From Parasphingorhabdus cellanae (lineage in GTDB: Bacteria > Pseudomonadota > Alphaproteobacteria > Sphingomonadales > Sphingomonadaceae), in assembly GCF_017498565.1 (NCBI RefSeq), contig NZ_CP071794.1, positions 434,001-498,000 of the forward strand: 64,000 bases of DNA. Direction: 5' to 3'. The notes under the pieces are model-generated. The model was not told the origin of the DNA, made no database searches, and saw only the letters and a list, made by a program, of their open reading frames with translations. Shown piece by piece: positions 55,328 to 63,940 of this stretch; position 1 is the stretch's first letter, and every line of letters begins with the position of its first letter. The position numbers and the translations under genes are program-made.

Positions 55328-56211
55328 CGGGCGTCTCCTCTTTCAATATGTTCAATCTTGAAGGCAGCACAGCCGTTTTTCTCGCCCAACGTGCCTGTTG
55401 CGAATTTATGATTGGCAATGAAGAGTGGCGGCTTGACCCGCGGTGTAATCGGTATGATATCGCCAGGCTTCATCTGAAAAAGCTCGGGCAATCGCATCAC
55501 CGGTTGCGCCAAAATGGTACGCAGCGGCATATGGATATGTTGCAGCCCGCGATGCCATTCGCGCTGCCAATCGGGATCGGTTGCATCCGACTGCTCCATG
55601 CTCTTATTTTGGATAAGCTCTAGCGCGCCTTCAGCTGCATCTGCGGAGTAGATCAAATCAACATCCCAGGAACTATCCGGTCCCAACGATAGTGAGAAGG
55701 ACTGACACATGACCTCCTCATCTTTCTTACAGATGGTGACGTGCAGGGCGTTGCTTTCATGATTCATCATCGCTGGTTTCACGACGGTATAATCGGTAAA
55801 ACAGTCAGCCAGCTGTTCGACCAGAGCTTGTCCGAGCCGCTCAATTAGCTGCAATTCTGCATCGCGGAAGCTGTCTTTCTTTCGGGCAATTATAGGGCCA
55901 AGTTTACCGCCAAAATACAACTCGACCAAGGTGCTGATCATCGTCTCTTCAAGGCGCAGGATCAACGAACCGCGCAGCGGCAGCAGACGAAAAACCGAGA
56001 GGCTCGACAGACTCTCTAAACCGCCGACCCATTCACCAAAAGATTGGAACCGAACATCTTGAACGTCGACATCGGCCTTTATCGCAGCGATCCTTTCGAC
56101 GGCATCCGAAAGCCCCCGTGCATATCTATCAGACACGCGCTTCAGCGGCGATAAGTCAGTCTGACTGTGGTTCGATTTTTCTGCAAATCGATGGGTTGCT
56201 ACTATGGTCAT
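55324..56211 (-). CDS. fliM: flagellar motor switch protein FliM
   Basis: A 295-residue C-ring protein with the CheC-like middle domain and a C-terminal SpoA domain (FQMKPGDIIPI near the end). The N-terminal CheY-binding motif (LSQ.EIDALL in E. coli) is not recognisable: the start reads MTIVATHRFAEKSNHSQ. CheY binding may use a changed sequence. It is followed by fliN with an overlap and preceded by fliL. Confidence 0.85.
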   Translation of the reverse strand: MTIVATHRFAEKSNHSQTDLSPLKRVSDRYARGLSDAVERIAAIKADVDVQDVRFQSFGEWVGGLESLSSLSVFRLLPLRGSLILRLEETMISTLVELYFGGKLGPIIARKKDSFRDAELQLIERLGQALVEQLADCFTDYTVVKPAMMNHESNALHVTICKKDEEVMCQSFSLSLGPDSSWDVDLIYSADAAEGALELIQNKSMEQSDATDPDWQREWHRGLQHIHMPLRTILAQPVMRLPELFQMKPGDIIPITPRVKPPLFIANHKFATGTLGEKNGCAAFKIEHIERGDAR

Positions 56212-56783
56212 TATTGCACCACGAAGCTGGTGAAATAGACATTGTTGATACCGCCGAAACCAGTCTTTTCTTTCAGCATCTTATTAATCGCGTTGGTCAA
56301 GACGCCCTGCAACTTTTCTTTGCCTTGATGGGTGCTGAGCGCAGCTGCCTCCTGCTCCGCCAGCGTCATAAGAATAGTGGACCGGATAGCCGTTTCATGC
56401 TGCTTAATATTTTCCACAACCCGCTCATCATAATAGGTTGCAATGGAAATGGAGAGTTGCACAAAATTATTGCTGTTCTTCAGGTTGGATGTGAATGCGC
56501 CATCAATAGGATAATAGGTCGCCTTGAACGCGCTTTCGGTAAAGCTTGGAGTACGTTTATCGCCTTTCAGGTCGGACAAACTCATCGCGATATTACCCTC
56601 GCCTTTAGATACCAGCTCCGGTTTGGCGTTCCCCCTCTGCGCTACTCCCCCAATTGCCATAAAATAGCCCGCAGCCATTGCTCCGATGCCAAGCAAGATA
56701 GCGAATAGCGTTCCAAGTATCGTTTTCTGGAATCGACCACTCGCAGCTGGATTGTTCAGCCGTTTTCCAATTGCATCAGCCAT
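56211..56783 (-). CDS. fliL: flagellar basal body-associated protein FliL
   Basis: A 190-residue protein with one membrane helix (about 22-44, FAILLGIGAMAAGYFMAI) and a periplasmic FliL domain ending NNVYFTSFVVQ. It supports stator function near the motor. It lies between fliK and fliM with normal length. Its ATG has an AGAAT-like weak ribosome site, but the start fits the family. Confidence 0.9.
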   Translation of the reverse strand: MADAIGKRLNNPAASGRFQKTILGTLFAILLGIGAMAAGYFMAIGGVAQRGNAKPELVSKGEGNIAMSLSDLKGDKRTPSFTESAFKATYYPIDGAFTSNLKNSNNFVQLSISIATYYDERVVENIKQHETAIRSTILMTLAEQEAAALSTHQGKEKLQGVLTNAINKMLKEKTGFGGINNVYFTSFVVQ

Positions 56784-56825
56784 TCTTATTCTCCGATATT
56801 ATTTCGAAATTATACTGTGTTGATG

Positions 56826-58019
56826 TCAGGCGTATCGCGCGCCGACAGAGGACGAAGTCCCGCCGAAATCTGGTGTGGCCAGCAATTTTGTGTCAGCGAT
56901 ATGACCATTGGCAGATGGGCTTTTCCGTCCATCCAAACCAGCATCACGGCCTTGCGATTCCGTTCCCTGCTGATCCGGCTGTGATCCCGATTGTTCTTGA
57001 TGCGTGACATCGACACGCACCAATTTGGAACCCGCTAGCCGAATGTCCTGTTCCAGTCGCCCTTGCGCACCAAGTATCAACAATTTTGCGGCTTCGTTGT
57101 CCGTATCCATACGCACACTATTGCCTGCTGCGTCTGACAGTATTTCAATATGCAATCTGCCAAGATTATGGGGCTTCAACTGAAAATTTAGCGTCGCTTT
57201 TTCGCCGGTCAATTTTCCAATTTCGTCACCCAATCGAGCGATCCATTGATCATCCATCCCAGTATCCAGAATTGGTTGGGTCGGAGCGGTAACGGCATGT
57301 GTCCTGACTACGGTCGCGGTATCAGCAATATTATTGATCATCGGATAAGCCGCGATCGTCGATGGTGCCTGAACGACCTGCGTAACCGATCGAGCAACTG
57401 GAAAGGCTCCATCTTCTTGACCCGTTAGTTTCGCGTCGCGTTTTTCGCCGCGAGACGAGTTCAAACGGTTGTCCAGGAATAGCTTTAGATCTGCGGGACC
57501 GACATCTGCAAAGGGCACTGGGGCGGTGGTTTTATTGTTCTGACCAATAGTCGCAGATGACGAGGTCACTGGTTTGTCCGCGGACAGCGCTTGATGACCC
57601 CGTCCAATCTGGAACATTTCTTTCTTGATCAGGGAAGCAATCTGGTTTTGATTCCCTCTAATTTCTTCTGCTTTGGCTGTCGCCGACAAAGAATTCTCAC
57701 CCAGTGCTTTTGCATCATTCAACACCGCCGCCGGAAAACCCTTATCCTGATTACTCAAGGGAACGTCCATCGTCTCGTCAAGTTCACCAAAAGGCACCGG
57801 TTGGAGTGCTTCATCAAGCGACAAAATATCAGATTTGTCTTCTTCTGAAACCTCGCCTCCCGGCTGCTCGACCTCAAATATATTATCTTCAATCGCTAAC
57901 GAAGCATCGACAAAACGCAGCGCAAATTCATCTCCGCCCGGCAAGCCAAAAGGCTGTCGCAGAGGGGCGGTCATGGTCTTAGCATCGAAGCTTTCTACTA
58001 AACGAAACGGGCTATTCAT
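56826..58019 (-). CDS. fliK: flagellar hook-length control protein FliK
   Basis: A 397-residue protein with a long low-complexity N-terminal part and the Flg_hook C-terminal domain LNFQLKPHNLGRLHIEI, preceded by IARLGDEIGKLTGEK. FliK measures hook length and triggers the FlhB switch. It overlaps the preceding small gene (ATGA). The N-terminal part is poorly conserved between species, as expected. Confidence 0.9.
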   Translation of the reverse strand: MNSPFRLVESFDAKTMTAPLRQPFGLPGGDEFALRFVDASLAIEDNIFEVEQPGGEVSEEDKSDILSLDEALQPVPFGELDETMDVPLSNQDKGFPAAVLNDAKALGENSLSATAKAEEIRGNQNQIASLIKKEMFQIGRGHQALSADKPVTSSSATIGQNNKTTAPVPFADVGPADLKLFLDNRLNSSRGEKRDAKLTGQEDGAFPVARSVTQVVQAPSTIAAYPMINNIADTATVVRTHAVTAPTQPILDTGMDDQWIARLGDEIGKLTGEKATLNFQLKPHNLGRLHIEILSDAAGNSVRMDTDNEAAKLLILGAQGRLEQDIRLAGSKLVRVDVTHQEQSGSQPDQQGTESQGRDAGLDGRKSPSANGHIADTKLLATPDFGGTSSSVGARYA

Positions 58020-58453
58020 GACGAAAATCCTCTCTTTGCTTTGGTAAGTGCGACGCCTTGTTTCGCGACCCGGTGCGGCTGTTTCTCCAATGATCGTTGA
58101 TGATGGGATTTTCTGGCATGTCGAAAATTCAAATCCGCGCGCTCTTCGCGTTGCTTCGATGCATGGGCTGATGATCGGAGCGCAGATGCCGTTTTCTCAG
58201 CCTCGGCGATCTCGTTTTTCTGAACACTACTTAATGTGATCAACCGATGTCCAAATTCTAACCTACCAGCGAGCATGGTGGATTGATCGCAATCGCGGGC
58301 GCAAAGCATTTCATTGGCCATGGCCAAGAGTTGCGCATGCGACATTTCTAATTGCGCGGCACGGCGTTCCGCATGGACCAAATCGCGCCGGGTCAATTTG
58401 GCTTGCAACCGGCATACGCCAAGTAACCGCTTTTTCGATTGCATATTATTCAT
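58016..58453 (-). CDS. small basic coiled-coil protein in the FliJ position
   Basis: A 145-residue, Arg/Lys/Gln-rich, fully helical protein that lies between fliI and fliK with ATGA overlaps to both. This is where FliJ sits in flagellar operons, and a helical, basic coiled coil of this length is what FliJ looks like (it binds FliI and FlhA). The sequence itself does not give a clear FliJ match, so the name rests on position. Its end (VALTKAKRGFSS) is basic. Confidence 0.6.
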   Translation of the reverse strand: MNNMQSKKRLLGVCRLQAKLTRRDLVHAERRAAQLEMSHAQLLAMANEMLCARDCDQSTMLAGRLEFGHRLITLSSVQKNEIAEAEKTASALRSSAHASKQREERADLNFRHARKSHHQRSLEKQPHRVAKQGVALTKAKRGFSS

Positions 58454-59781
58454 GACCCAAAACCGTCGATCAATCTGCTCACAGAACTTTCCCGGCTGGC
58501 ATGGGTGTCAACCGATTGCTGCAAAAACGACAGCTGGTCAGGGCGCCGAGCAATGGCCTCGTCCAGCAAACTATCGCTGCCGGCACGATAGGCGCCCATC
58601 GTGATCAGATCGCGATTTTCTGCATATTGGCTCCACAAGGATCGAAAAGATCGCAACGCCAAGCCATGATCTTGCTGAATGATATCATTGGCCACCCGGC
58701 TAATCGATTTTCCGATATCAATGGCGGGAAACACCCCCTGCTCTGCCAATTCGCGCGACAAAATAATATGACCGTCAGCGATGGCGCGAGCGGCATCGAC
58801 AATCGGGTCATCAAGATCATCTCCGTCTGCAAGCACGGTATAGAAAGCGGTTATGAAACCACCGGTTGCTTCATCACATCCAGCGCGTTCCAAAAGCTGT
58901 GGAATAAGTGCAATAGCGCTGGGCGGGTAGCCTTTCATCGTGGGCGGTTCACCGGCAGCCAAACCAATTTCCCGCTGCGCATGAGCAATACGGGTGAGAC
59001 TGTCGATAACAAGCAAAACGCTTTTGCCTTCGGACCGAAAATATTCGGCAATGGCCGCAGCACGCTGTGCCGCTTTGATCCGCAAAATCGGAGAATGATC
59101 GGCGGGCACGGCGATAATGGCGGACTTATCCGCGATACCGCTGGTCCGGCTCGCTGCAACAAAATCATTTACTTCACGAGCACGTTCACCGATGAGACCA
59201 ACCACAATGACATCGGCCTGCGTGCCGGATGTCAGCTGCCGCATCAGCACCGTTTTCCCCACACCAGAGCCAGCAATCAAAGCCATGCGCTGACCGCGCC
59301 CAATTGGCAGAAGTGCATTAATAGCCTGAACACCAACATCCAGCGGCTGAGTTATACTTCCGCGATTCAGGATATTGCTTGGCTTACCCATTAGCGGCCA
59401 TTGCTGTTCGGCCTGGATCGGTCCCATGTCGTCGAGCGGATGTCCCAAGGGATCAATGATACGACCCATTAATTGGGGACCAACATCCACTTGTGCGTTT
59501 GACAGCGCTGGCCGAACACGCGCTTCGACACGTATGTCGACATGTTGATCAAACGGCGCGAGCATGGTCATATCATCGTCGAAGCCAACAATTTCTGCGC
59601 CAATCTCGCGTCCGTAACCTGACTCGATCTCGGCGCCAACACCGATCGGATAATCGAAGCCACTGGCTTGCAATAATCCGCCGGAACAAGCCTTCACTTT
59701 CCCCCATTTTACCGGCTCGGTTGAAATAGTGCCGGTTTCCAGCAACAGCCTCGAAAGACGATCATAATCCAAATCTAGCAT
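58450..59781 (-). CDS. fliI: flagellar export ATPase FliI
   Basis: A 443-residue export ATPase of the F1-beta family with Walker A GSGVGKTV (about 171-178), Walker B LLVIDSLTRIAHAQ and ILSRELAEQGVFPAIDI. It powers early export with FliH and the FliJ-like protein encoded next to it. The start codon follows fliH within a seven-base overlap. Length is normal. Confidence 0.96.
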   Translation of the reverse strand: MLDLDYDRLSRLLLETGTISTEPVKWGKVKACSGGLLQASGFDYPIGVGAEIESGYGREIGAEIVGFDDDMTMLAPFDQHVDIRVEARVRPALSNAQVDVGPQLMGRIIDPLGHPLDDMGPIQAEQQWPLMGKPSNILNRGSITQPLDVGVQAINALLPIGRGQRMALIAGSGVGKTVLMRQLTSGTQADVIVVGLIGERAREVNDFVAASRTSGIADKSAIIAVPADHSPILRIKAAQRAAAIAEYFRSEGKSVLLVIDSLTRIAHAQREIGLAAGEPPTMKGYPPSAIALIPQLLERAGCDEATGGFITAFYTVLADGDDLDDPIVDAARAIADGHIILSRELAEQGVFPAIDIGKSISRVANDIIQQDHGLALRSFRSLWSQYAENRDLITMGAYRAGSDSLLDEAIARRPDQLSFLQQSVDTHASRESSVSRLIDGFGS

Positions 59782-60431
59782 GGCTCACTCCCCGCAGAAC
59801 CAATTCTGGATTCAATCTCTTTGGTAATTGCGATGGTCCCGGATATAATCTGTCCAGCTTCATGGGTCAGGCGAACCGAGCCTGGTAATAGTGACGGGTC
59901 GACCTTGATCGGGATATCGCAGTTATAGTCCCGCAAAATATCCGCGTCGGTCGCTGCAACATGAAGGCAAGCCTGGCCAATACCGTCCCGGAGCAAGGCG
60001 ACAGCCGCATCGCATCGGCGCCGCATCAATTCAGGGTCTGCAGCAACGTGCCCTACCGATTGCTCGAAGAGGGATAGAAGGACTTTCCAAAGCAGCTTTG
60101 CAAGCTTGGCTTGATCACCAATTTTCAAACGATTCAGTGCGGCAGCCAAAGCACTTTCCTCACGATCAATCTGATCTTGATGGACCATCACTGCTTGCTG
60201 ACCGTTCAGATATCCCTGAGCATAGGCCTCTGCGATTTCCTGATTCAGGCCATCATCCAACTGTTCAGTTTCATCTTCGGCGCAGGCTTTCTCGGGATGC
60301 TCCCTTTTGTTATCTTCCCGCCAATTATATCTAGGGTGAAAGCCTTTCTGAATCATCTGCAGCGAACCGGAGACAATGAAGTTCCGGTTACGTGACGGCG
60401 CAGAGAAATCATCACTAGACAAATTCGTCAT
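59775..60431 (-). CDS. fliH: flagellar assembly protein FliH
   Basis: About 218 residues, helical, the negative regulator and stalk of the FliI ATPase. The central part (AEAYAQGYLNGQQAVMVHQDQI) is a heptad helix, and the C-terminal half fits FliH. The ATG at 60431 overlaps fliG by 17 bases; the frame extends to 60488 without need. Sequence conservation of FliH is low, so the call leans on position. Confidence 0.85.
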   Translation of the reverse strand: MTNLSSDDFSAPSRNRNFIVSGSLQMIQKGFHPRYNWREDNKREHPEKACAEDETEQLDDGLNQEIAEAYAQGYLNGQQAVMVHQDQIDREESALAAALNRLKIGDQAKLAKLLWKVLLSLFEQSVGHVAADPELMRRRCDAAVALLRDGIGQACLHVAATDADILRDYNCDIPIKVDPSLLPGSVRLTHEAGQIISGTIAITKEIESRIGSAGSEPC

Positions 60432-61497
60432 TCTGCCCTCCCAAGATAATCGTGCCATCTTCTGCGAGAGCCTTTGCCTGAGCGACAACCTGCTTTTGTG
60501 CGGCGCTCACCTCATCTTTTGAGACCGGGCCCATATCCGCTATTTCATCCTCGATAGACTGTGCGGCGCGCTTAGACATGCAGCCAAACATTTTGCCGGC
60601 CAGATCAGGATCAGCGCCCTTGATTGCCAAGATAAGCACGGCATTTTCAATCAGTCGCAACACTGCGCCCAGGCTTTTGTCGTCCAAGTCCATCAGATCA
60701 CCGAAGACAAACATGTCGTCCTCGATTTTACGAGCGAGCACTTTGTCACGCTTGAGCAGGGCCTTGATGATCCGCTGTTCGGTCTGTTTTGCCACATTGT
60801 TCATGATCGCCGCAGCCTCACTGGTACCACCAGATTGCTGGCTGATCGTTATGGCCGGTTGCTCCGATTGCCGTGTTATCAGGGCTTCAATATCCGCAAT
60901 AGCGTTGGCCCCGATGGGTCCCATATCCGCCACGCGAAACACAACATCATCCTGTATGTCTTCGCCCAGCTGCTGCAGCACATCGCCCGCTATTTCGGGT
61001 TCCAGAAAGGACAGGATCACAGCCATCATCTGGGGATGCTCATCGGCGATCATGCTCGCGATTTCCTCCGCCGACATCCAGTCCAGTTGGCGATAGAGAT
61101 GATTGAGATCCGAACGCGATTGATGGGGCGCGATACGGGTCAGCATATTGGCCGCACGACCGGGGCCAAAGGCCTTGCCCATGATGGATGTGATTTGCTG
61201 GTGCGCGCGATAGCCTATGGCGGTCCGACTACGCGCCTGCTCCACAAAGCGGTCAAAGACAAAATTCACGTCCTCTTCGCCGACTTTCGTGATGGCAAGC
61301 ATAGCGGAGCCAAGGCTTTGCACCTCAACCGGCTTCAGGCGGGATAGGATATCCGCGGCTTCATCTTCTCCAAAAGTCATGAGCAATATCGCGGCTATCT
61401 CATGACCCGACCATATCGGATTATCTGTCGTCTCAATTGCTGACAGATCGTTCACTAAAGCGGTGTTTTCGATTGCAGGTTCAACCATTTGCGACAT
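60415..61497 (-). CDS. fliG: flagellar motor switch protein FliG
   Basis: A 360-residue rotor protein with the middle-domain motif LLMTFGEDEAADILSRL at the start, DEHPQMMAVILSFLEP in the middle, and the charged torque helix in the C-terminal domain (MFVFGDLMDLDDKSLGAVLRLIE). It joins the MS ring (FliF, upstream) to the switch. It overlaps fliF by 17 bases. Confidence 0.95.
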   Translation of the reverse strand: MSQMVEPAIENTALVNDLSAIETTDNPIWSGHEIAAILLMTFGEDEAADILSRLKPVEVQSLGSAMLAITKVGEEDVNFVFDRFVEQARSRTAIGYRAHQQITSIMGKAFGPGRAANMLTRIAPHQSRSDLNHLYRQLDWMSAEEIASMIADEHPQMMAVILSFLEPEIAGDVLQQLGEDIQDDVVFRVADMGPIGANAIADIEALITRQSEQPAITISQQSGGTSEAAAIMNNVAKQTEQRIIKALLKRDKVLARKIEDDMFVFGDLMDLDDKSLGAVLRLIENAVLILAIKGADPDLAGKMFGCMSKRAAQSIEDEIADMGPVSKDEVSAAQKQVVAQAKALAEDGTIILGGQNDEFV

Positions 61498-63205
61498 CCT
61501 TTTGAACGTCTCTATTGGTATGAACGTCTGCCAATAAATCCTGCACTGTCAGCGCTGCGTGATCAGGGTTTTGCCGCACGAAATTTTGGATCAAGGCCGC
61601 ACGCTCGGCATAGCCATTTGCCGAGCTGATCATATCCAGCGACACCAGATCAGCCGGTTTATTTGCGGCTGCCAACTCTCTGTTCAATTCTTCGTCTATA
61701 TCGGACGCCAGTTGCATTTGCTCTGTATCCGACAGATTGGATTTATTCGTACGGATCTTCTTCAAAAGCGGACGGCCAAGGCCGAAGATCAGCGCCAGTG
61801 CCACCAACAACGCCGATACATTACGTGCGACGAGAGAAACCCAATTGGTTTCCCACCAATTTTCCACGGTTTCTTCCACAGGCAGGAAAGTGCGCGCCTC
61901 TATCGCGACAACATCACCACGTTCCGCTTGAAAGCCGATGGCACCTTTAACCAGAGCTTCTACCGCCGCCAGTTCCTGGGCCGACCGCTGGTTTTTTCCC
62001 ATTGGTGAACGCAGCGCAACCGCAACAGACAGGCGCTTCAATGAACCCACTGCTTGCTTGGTCACCGATACTTCTCGGCCCAACTCAAACTGCCGTGCAA
62101 ATTTTTCAGATGTACGGCTGGTTTCTTCAGTTTCTGCAGCATCATCACCTTGAAATTCATCGGTCAGTTCGGGTTCCTCTGGCGGACGGTTGGCCAACGC
62201 GCCTGGAATGCCATAACTAGCCCGTTCACCTGGCTCATTGGACCAGCTGCCTTGCTCGGTCCGGACACGTGCATCTTCCGGTGGGAAGCTCTCGCGGGTT
62301 GCCTGGTTTTCGGAAAAATCCATTTCGGCCGTCACTTCGGTGGTAAAATTATCTGCACCGATCATCGGCGTGAGCAGTGAAGTGATGGTACGGCGATAGC
62401 GGTCTTCGACTTGACCCTGCACCATAAGATGCTGTTCCGCCTGATCTGACGCGCTGCTCGACCCATGGCGAGACATCAGGCGGCCATTTTGATCAACTAC
62501 GCTAACGGCGTCAGCTGACAATCCCGGAACGGAGCTAGCGACCAAATATATAATCGATTGAACCTGCGCTTCGCCAAGGCGATTACCGCTCACAAGGGTC
62601 AGCATAACGGAAGCAGAAGGCTCAGAACGATCCCGGACAAATATACTGGGTGCTTCAACCGCAAGATGAACGCGGGCCGAGCCAATATTGTCCATCGCCT
62701 CAATCGTTCGCGCCAGATCCAATTCGCGGGCTGCACGCAGTTTTTCATTTTCTACGGCTCGGCTCGCGCCCATTGGCATGGAGGAAATTAAGCTGTCGCC
62801 ATCTGGCGCTGTCTTGGGCAGGCTTTGACCTGCTAGCGTCAGTCGGGCGCGGTGATAATCATCTTCGGAGACCGTCAATGTACCGGTTGATGCATCAATG
62901 TCATAACCAATATTTGACTGCTTTAGTGCTTCAACAACCGCAGCTTTTTCTGTTTCGGGAAGGCCGCGAAACAACTCTCTTTGTGGCGGCTCCCGCAGCG
63001 CCAACCACAAAGTGGCGGCGAGCACTACGACCGCAAGCAGCGCCAACCAAGGCAAAGCACGAGCAACAGCTGGTTGTTTAACCAGAGCCTGCAGGCGATC
63101 ACGCCAATCGGCCGTGCCTGTCGAATTTTTGGTTGACCAAAGTGGTGCTAATTCTTGCGCAGGCTTGTCGACTTGCTGATCTGAGGTGAGACTAAGTTCG
63201 TTCAT
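61481..63205 (-). CDS. fliF: flagellar MS-ring protein FliF
   Basis: A 574-residue ring-forming membrane protein with two transmembrane helices (about 52-72 and 468-488), the periplasmic YscJ/FliF part (RELFRGLPETEKAAVVEALKQ) and a cytoplasmic C-terminal tail that binds FliG. It is the base of the flagellum. It lies between fliE and fliG, with start 1 base from the fliE stop. Confidence 0.96.
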   Translation of the reverse strand: MNELSLTSDQQVDKPAQELAPLWSTKNSTGTADWRDRLQALVKQPAVARALPWLALLAVVVLAATLWLALREPPQRELFRGLPETEKAAVVEALKQSNIGYDIDASTGTLTVSEDDYHRARLTLAGQSLPKTAPDGDSLISSMPMGASRAVENEKLRAARELDLARTIEAMDNIGSARVHLAVEAPSIFVRDRSEPSASVMLTLVSGNRLGEAQVQSIIYLVASSVPGLSADAVSVVDQNGRLMSRHGSSSASDQAEQHLMVQGQVEDRYRRTITSLLTPMIGADNFTTEVTAEMDFSENQATRESFPPEDARVRTEQGSWSNEPGERASYGIPGALANRPPEEPELTDEFQGDDAAETEETSRTSEKFARQFELGREVSVTKQAVGSLKRLSVAVALRSPMGKNQRSAQELAAVEALVKGAIGFQAERGDVVAIEARTFLPVEETVENWWETNWVSLVARNVSALLVALALIFGLGRPLLKKIRTNKSNLSDTEQMQLASDIDEELNRELAAANKPADLVSLDMISSANGYAERAALIQNFVRQNPDHAALTVQDLLADVHTNRDVQKDVANG

Positions 63206-63206
63206 A

Positions 63207-63542
63207 TCACACCGGCATGCTCATGATATCTTGATAGGCTTTGAGCAGTTTGTTGCGGACCTGGAGCGTCAGCTCAAATCCCAATGACGATTTTTGTCGT
63301 GCCATCATTACACCGGCAATATCGTTGGTCTTGCCCATGGTATAATCCTGGGTGAGGTCACCCGCGGTATGTTGTACGTCGTTGATCTGGTTAAATGCTG
63401 CGGTCATTGCTGCGCCAAAGCCCGGTTGAACCGCGGCCGCCTGGCCGGATCCCATTGCTGCAGAGGCTTTTTGCAAAGCATTATTCTGCGCAATAATATC
63501 CTGACGCATAGCCATTAGTCCGGTCGTGTCGATTTTTTGCAT
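63207..63542 (-). CDS. fliE: flagellar hook-basal body protein FliE
   Basis: A 111-residue rod-adapter protein with the FliE end QVRNKLLKAYQDIMSMPV and a Gln/Ala-rich start. It joins the MS ring to the rod. I use the ATG at 63542 (MQKIDTTGL); the upstream frame to 63596 lies in the presumed leader. It is the first gene of the 17-gene flagellar operon, so the main promoter should lie upstream of it. Confidence 0.92.
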   Translation of the reverse strand: MQKIDTTGLMAMRQDIIAQNNALQKASAAMGSGQAAAVQPGFGAAMTAAFNQINDVQHTAGDLTQDYTMGKTNDIAGVMMARQKSSLGFELTLQVRNKLLKAYQDIMSMPV

Positions 63543-63564
63543 TATTAGATACCTCCCGCCAAAT

Positions 63565-63625
63565 CCGCTGCATATTGCTCGGACACCAAGGGGCATTTTG
63601 GCGTCATTGAGACAATATGCAGCGG
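63565..63625 (-). promoter_or_regulatory. perfect 13-bp inverted repeat in the fliE leader
   Basis: ccgctgcatattg (63565-63577) and caatatgcagcgg (63613-63625) are exact reverse complements 35 bases apart. It could fold in the leader RNA or bind a dimeric regulator. It sits 23 bases before the fliE ATG. Confidence 0.45.
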
Positions 63626-63876
63626 CGGACCATGGCTCTCCCGGACCAGTTCGGCAGAGCGTTTGTTGGAGAAAGAAGCCAGGTCACGGTGATTGTGCCA
63701 TATTGTCGGTCCGAAAGATCGCGCACCTATGTGGGAACAAGTTTTGTGCGTAGGGACTTCGATCCGGCTTATGGTTCTGCGCAAATTATGACACCAAATT
63801 TGCATTGGCATACTGTCATTTGACGCTCCGTCACTCACGTGCATTCCAGTCATTATCTTTCCCAATAGCTGGTCCT

Positions 63877-63909
63877 AAAAAACCGCACCTGAAACTGTGA
63901 AATGCGGCT
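63877..63909 (-). terminator. candidate terminator of the gene at the right edge
   Basis: On the minus strand AGCCGCA pairs with TGCGGTT (7 bp, one G-T) around a 15-base loop, followed by six T (plus-strand A run 63877-63882). It lies 32 bases past the stop of the partial gene. Confidence 0.5.
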
Positions 63910-63940
63910 GACAATGACTTCGCAAACGCTATGCCAGTTT

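Larger units (their letters stand above)
63543..63940. other. 398-base region upstream of fliE
   Basis: Contains a 13-bp perfect inverted repeat (63565-63577 and 63613-63625), 24-84 bases upstream of the fliE start, and a probable terminator for the gene on the right (63877-63909). Short frames on both strands (for example 63545-63865 minus) have no ribosome site or domain. I found no well-formed sigma-54 or sigma-28 promoter. Confidence 0.5.

Noticed and set aside
63681..63797. Possible sigma-54 promoters for fliE
   Set aside because: One site (from 63700, minus) has a perfect TGGCAC but a poor -12 part (CCGT instead of TTGC); another (from 63797, minus) has GG and GC 11 instead of 10 bases apart. 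Neither is convincing.
63545..63865. Minus-strand 106-codon frame before fliE
   Set aside because: It ends in the fliE leader, spans the inverted repeat and shows no domain; more likely leader and promoter DNA.
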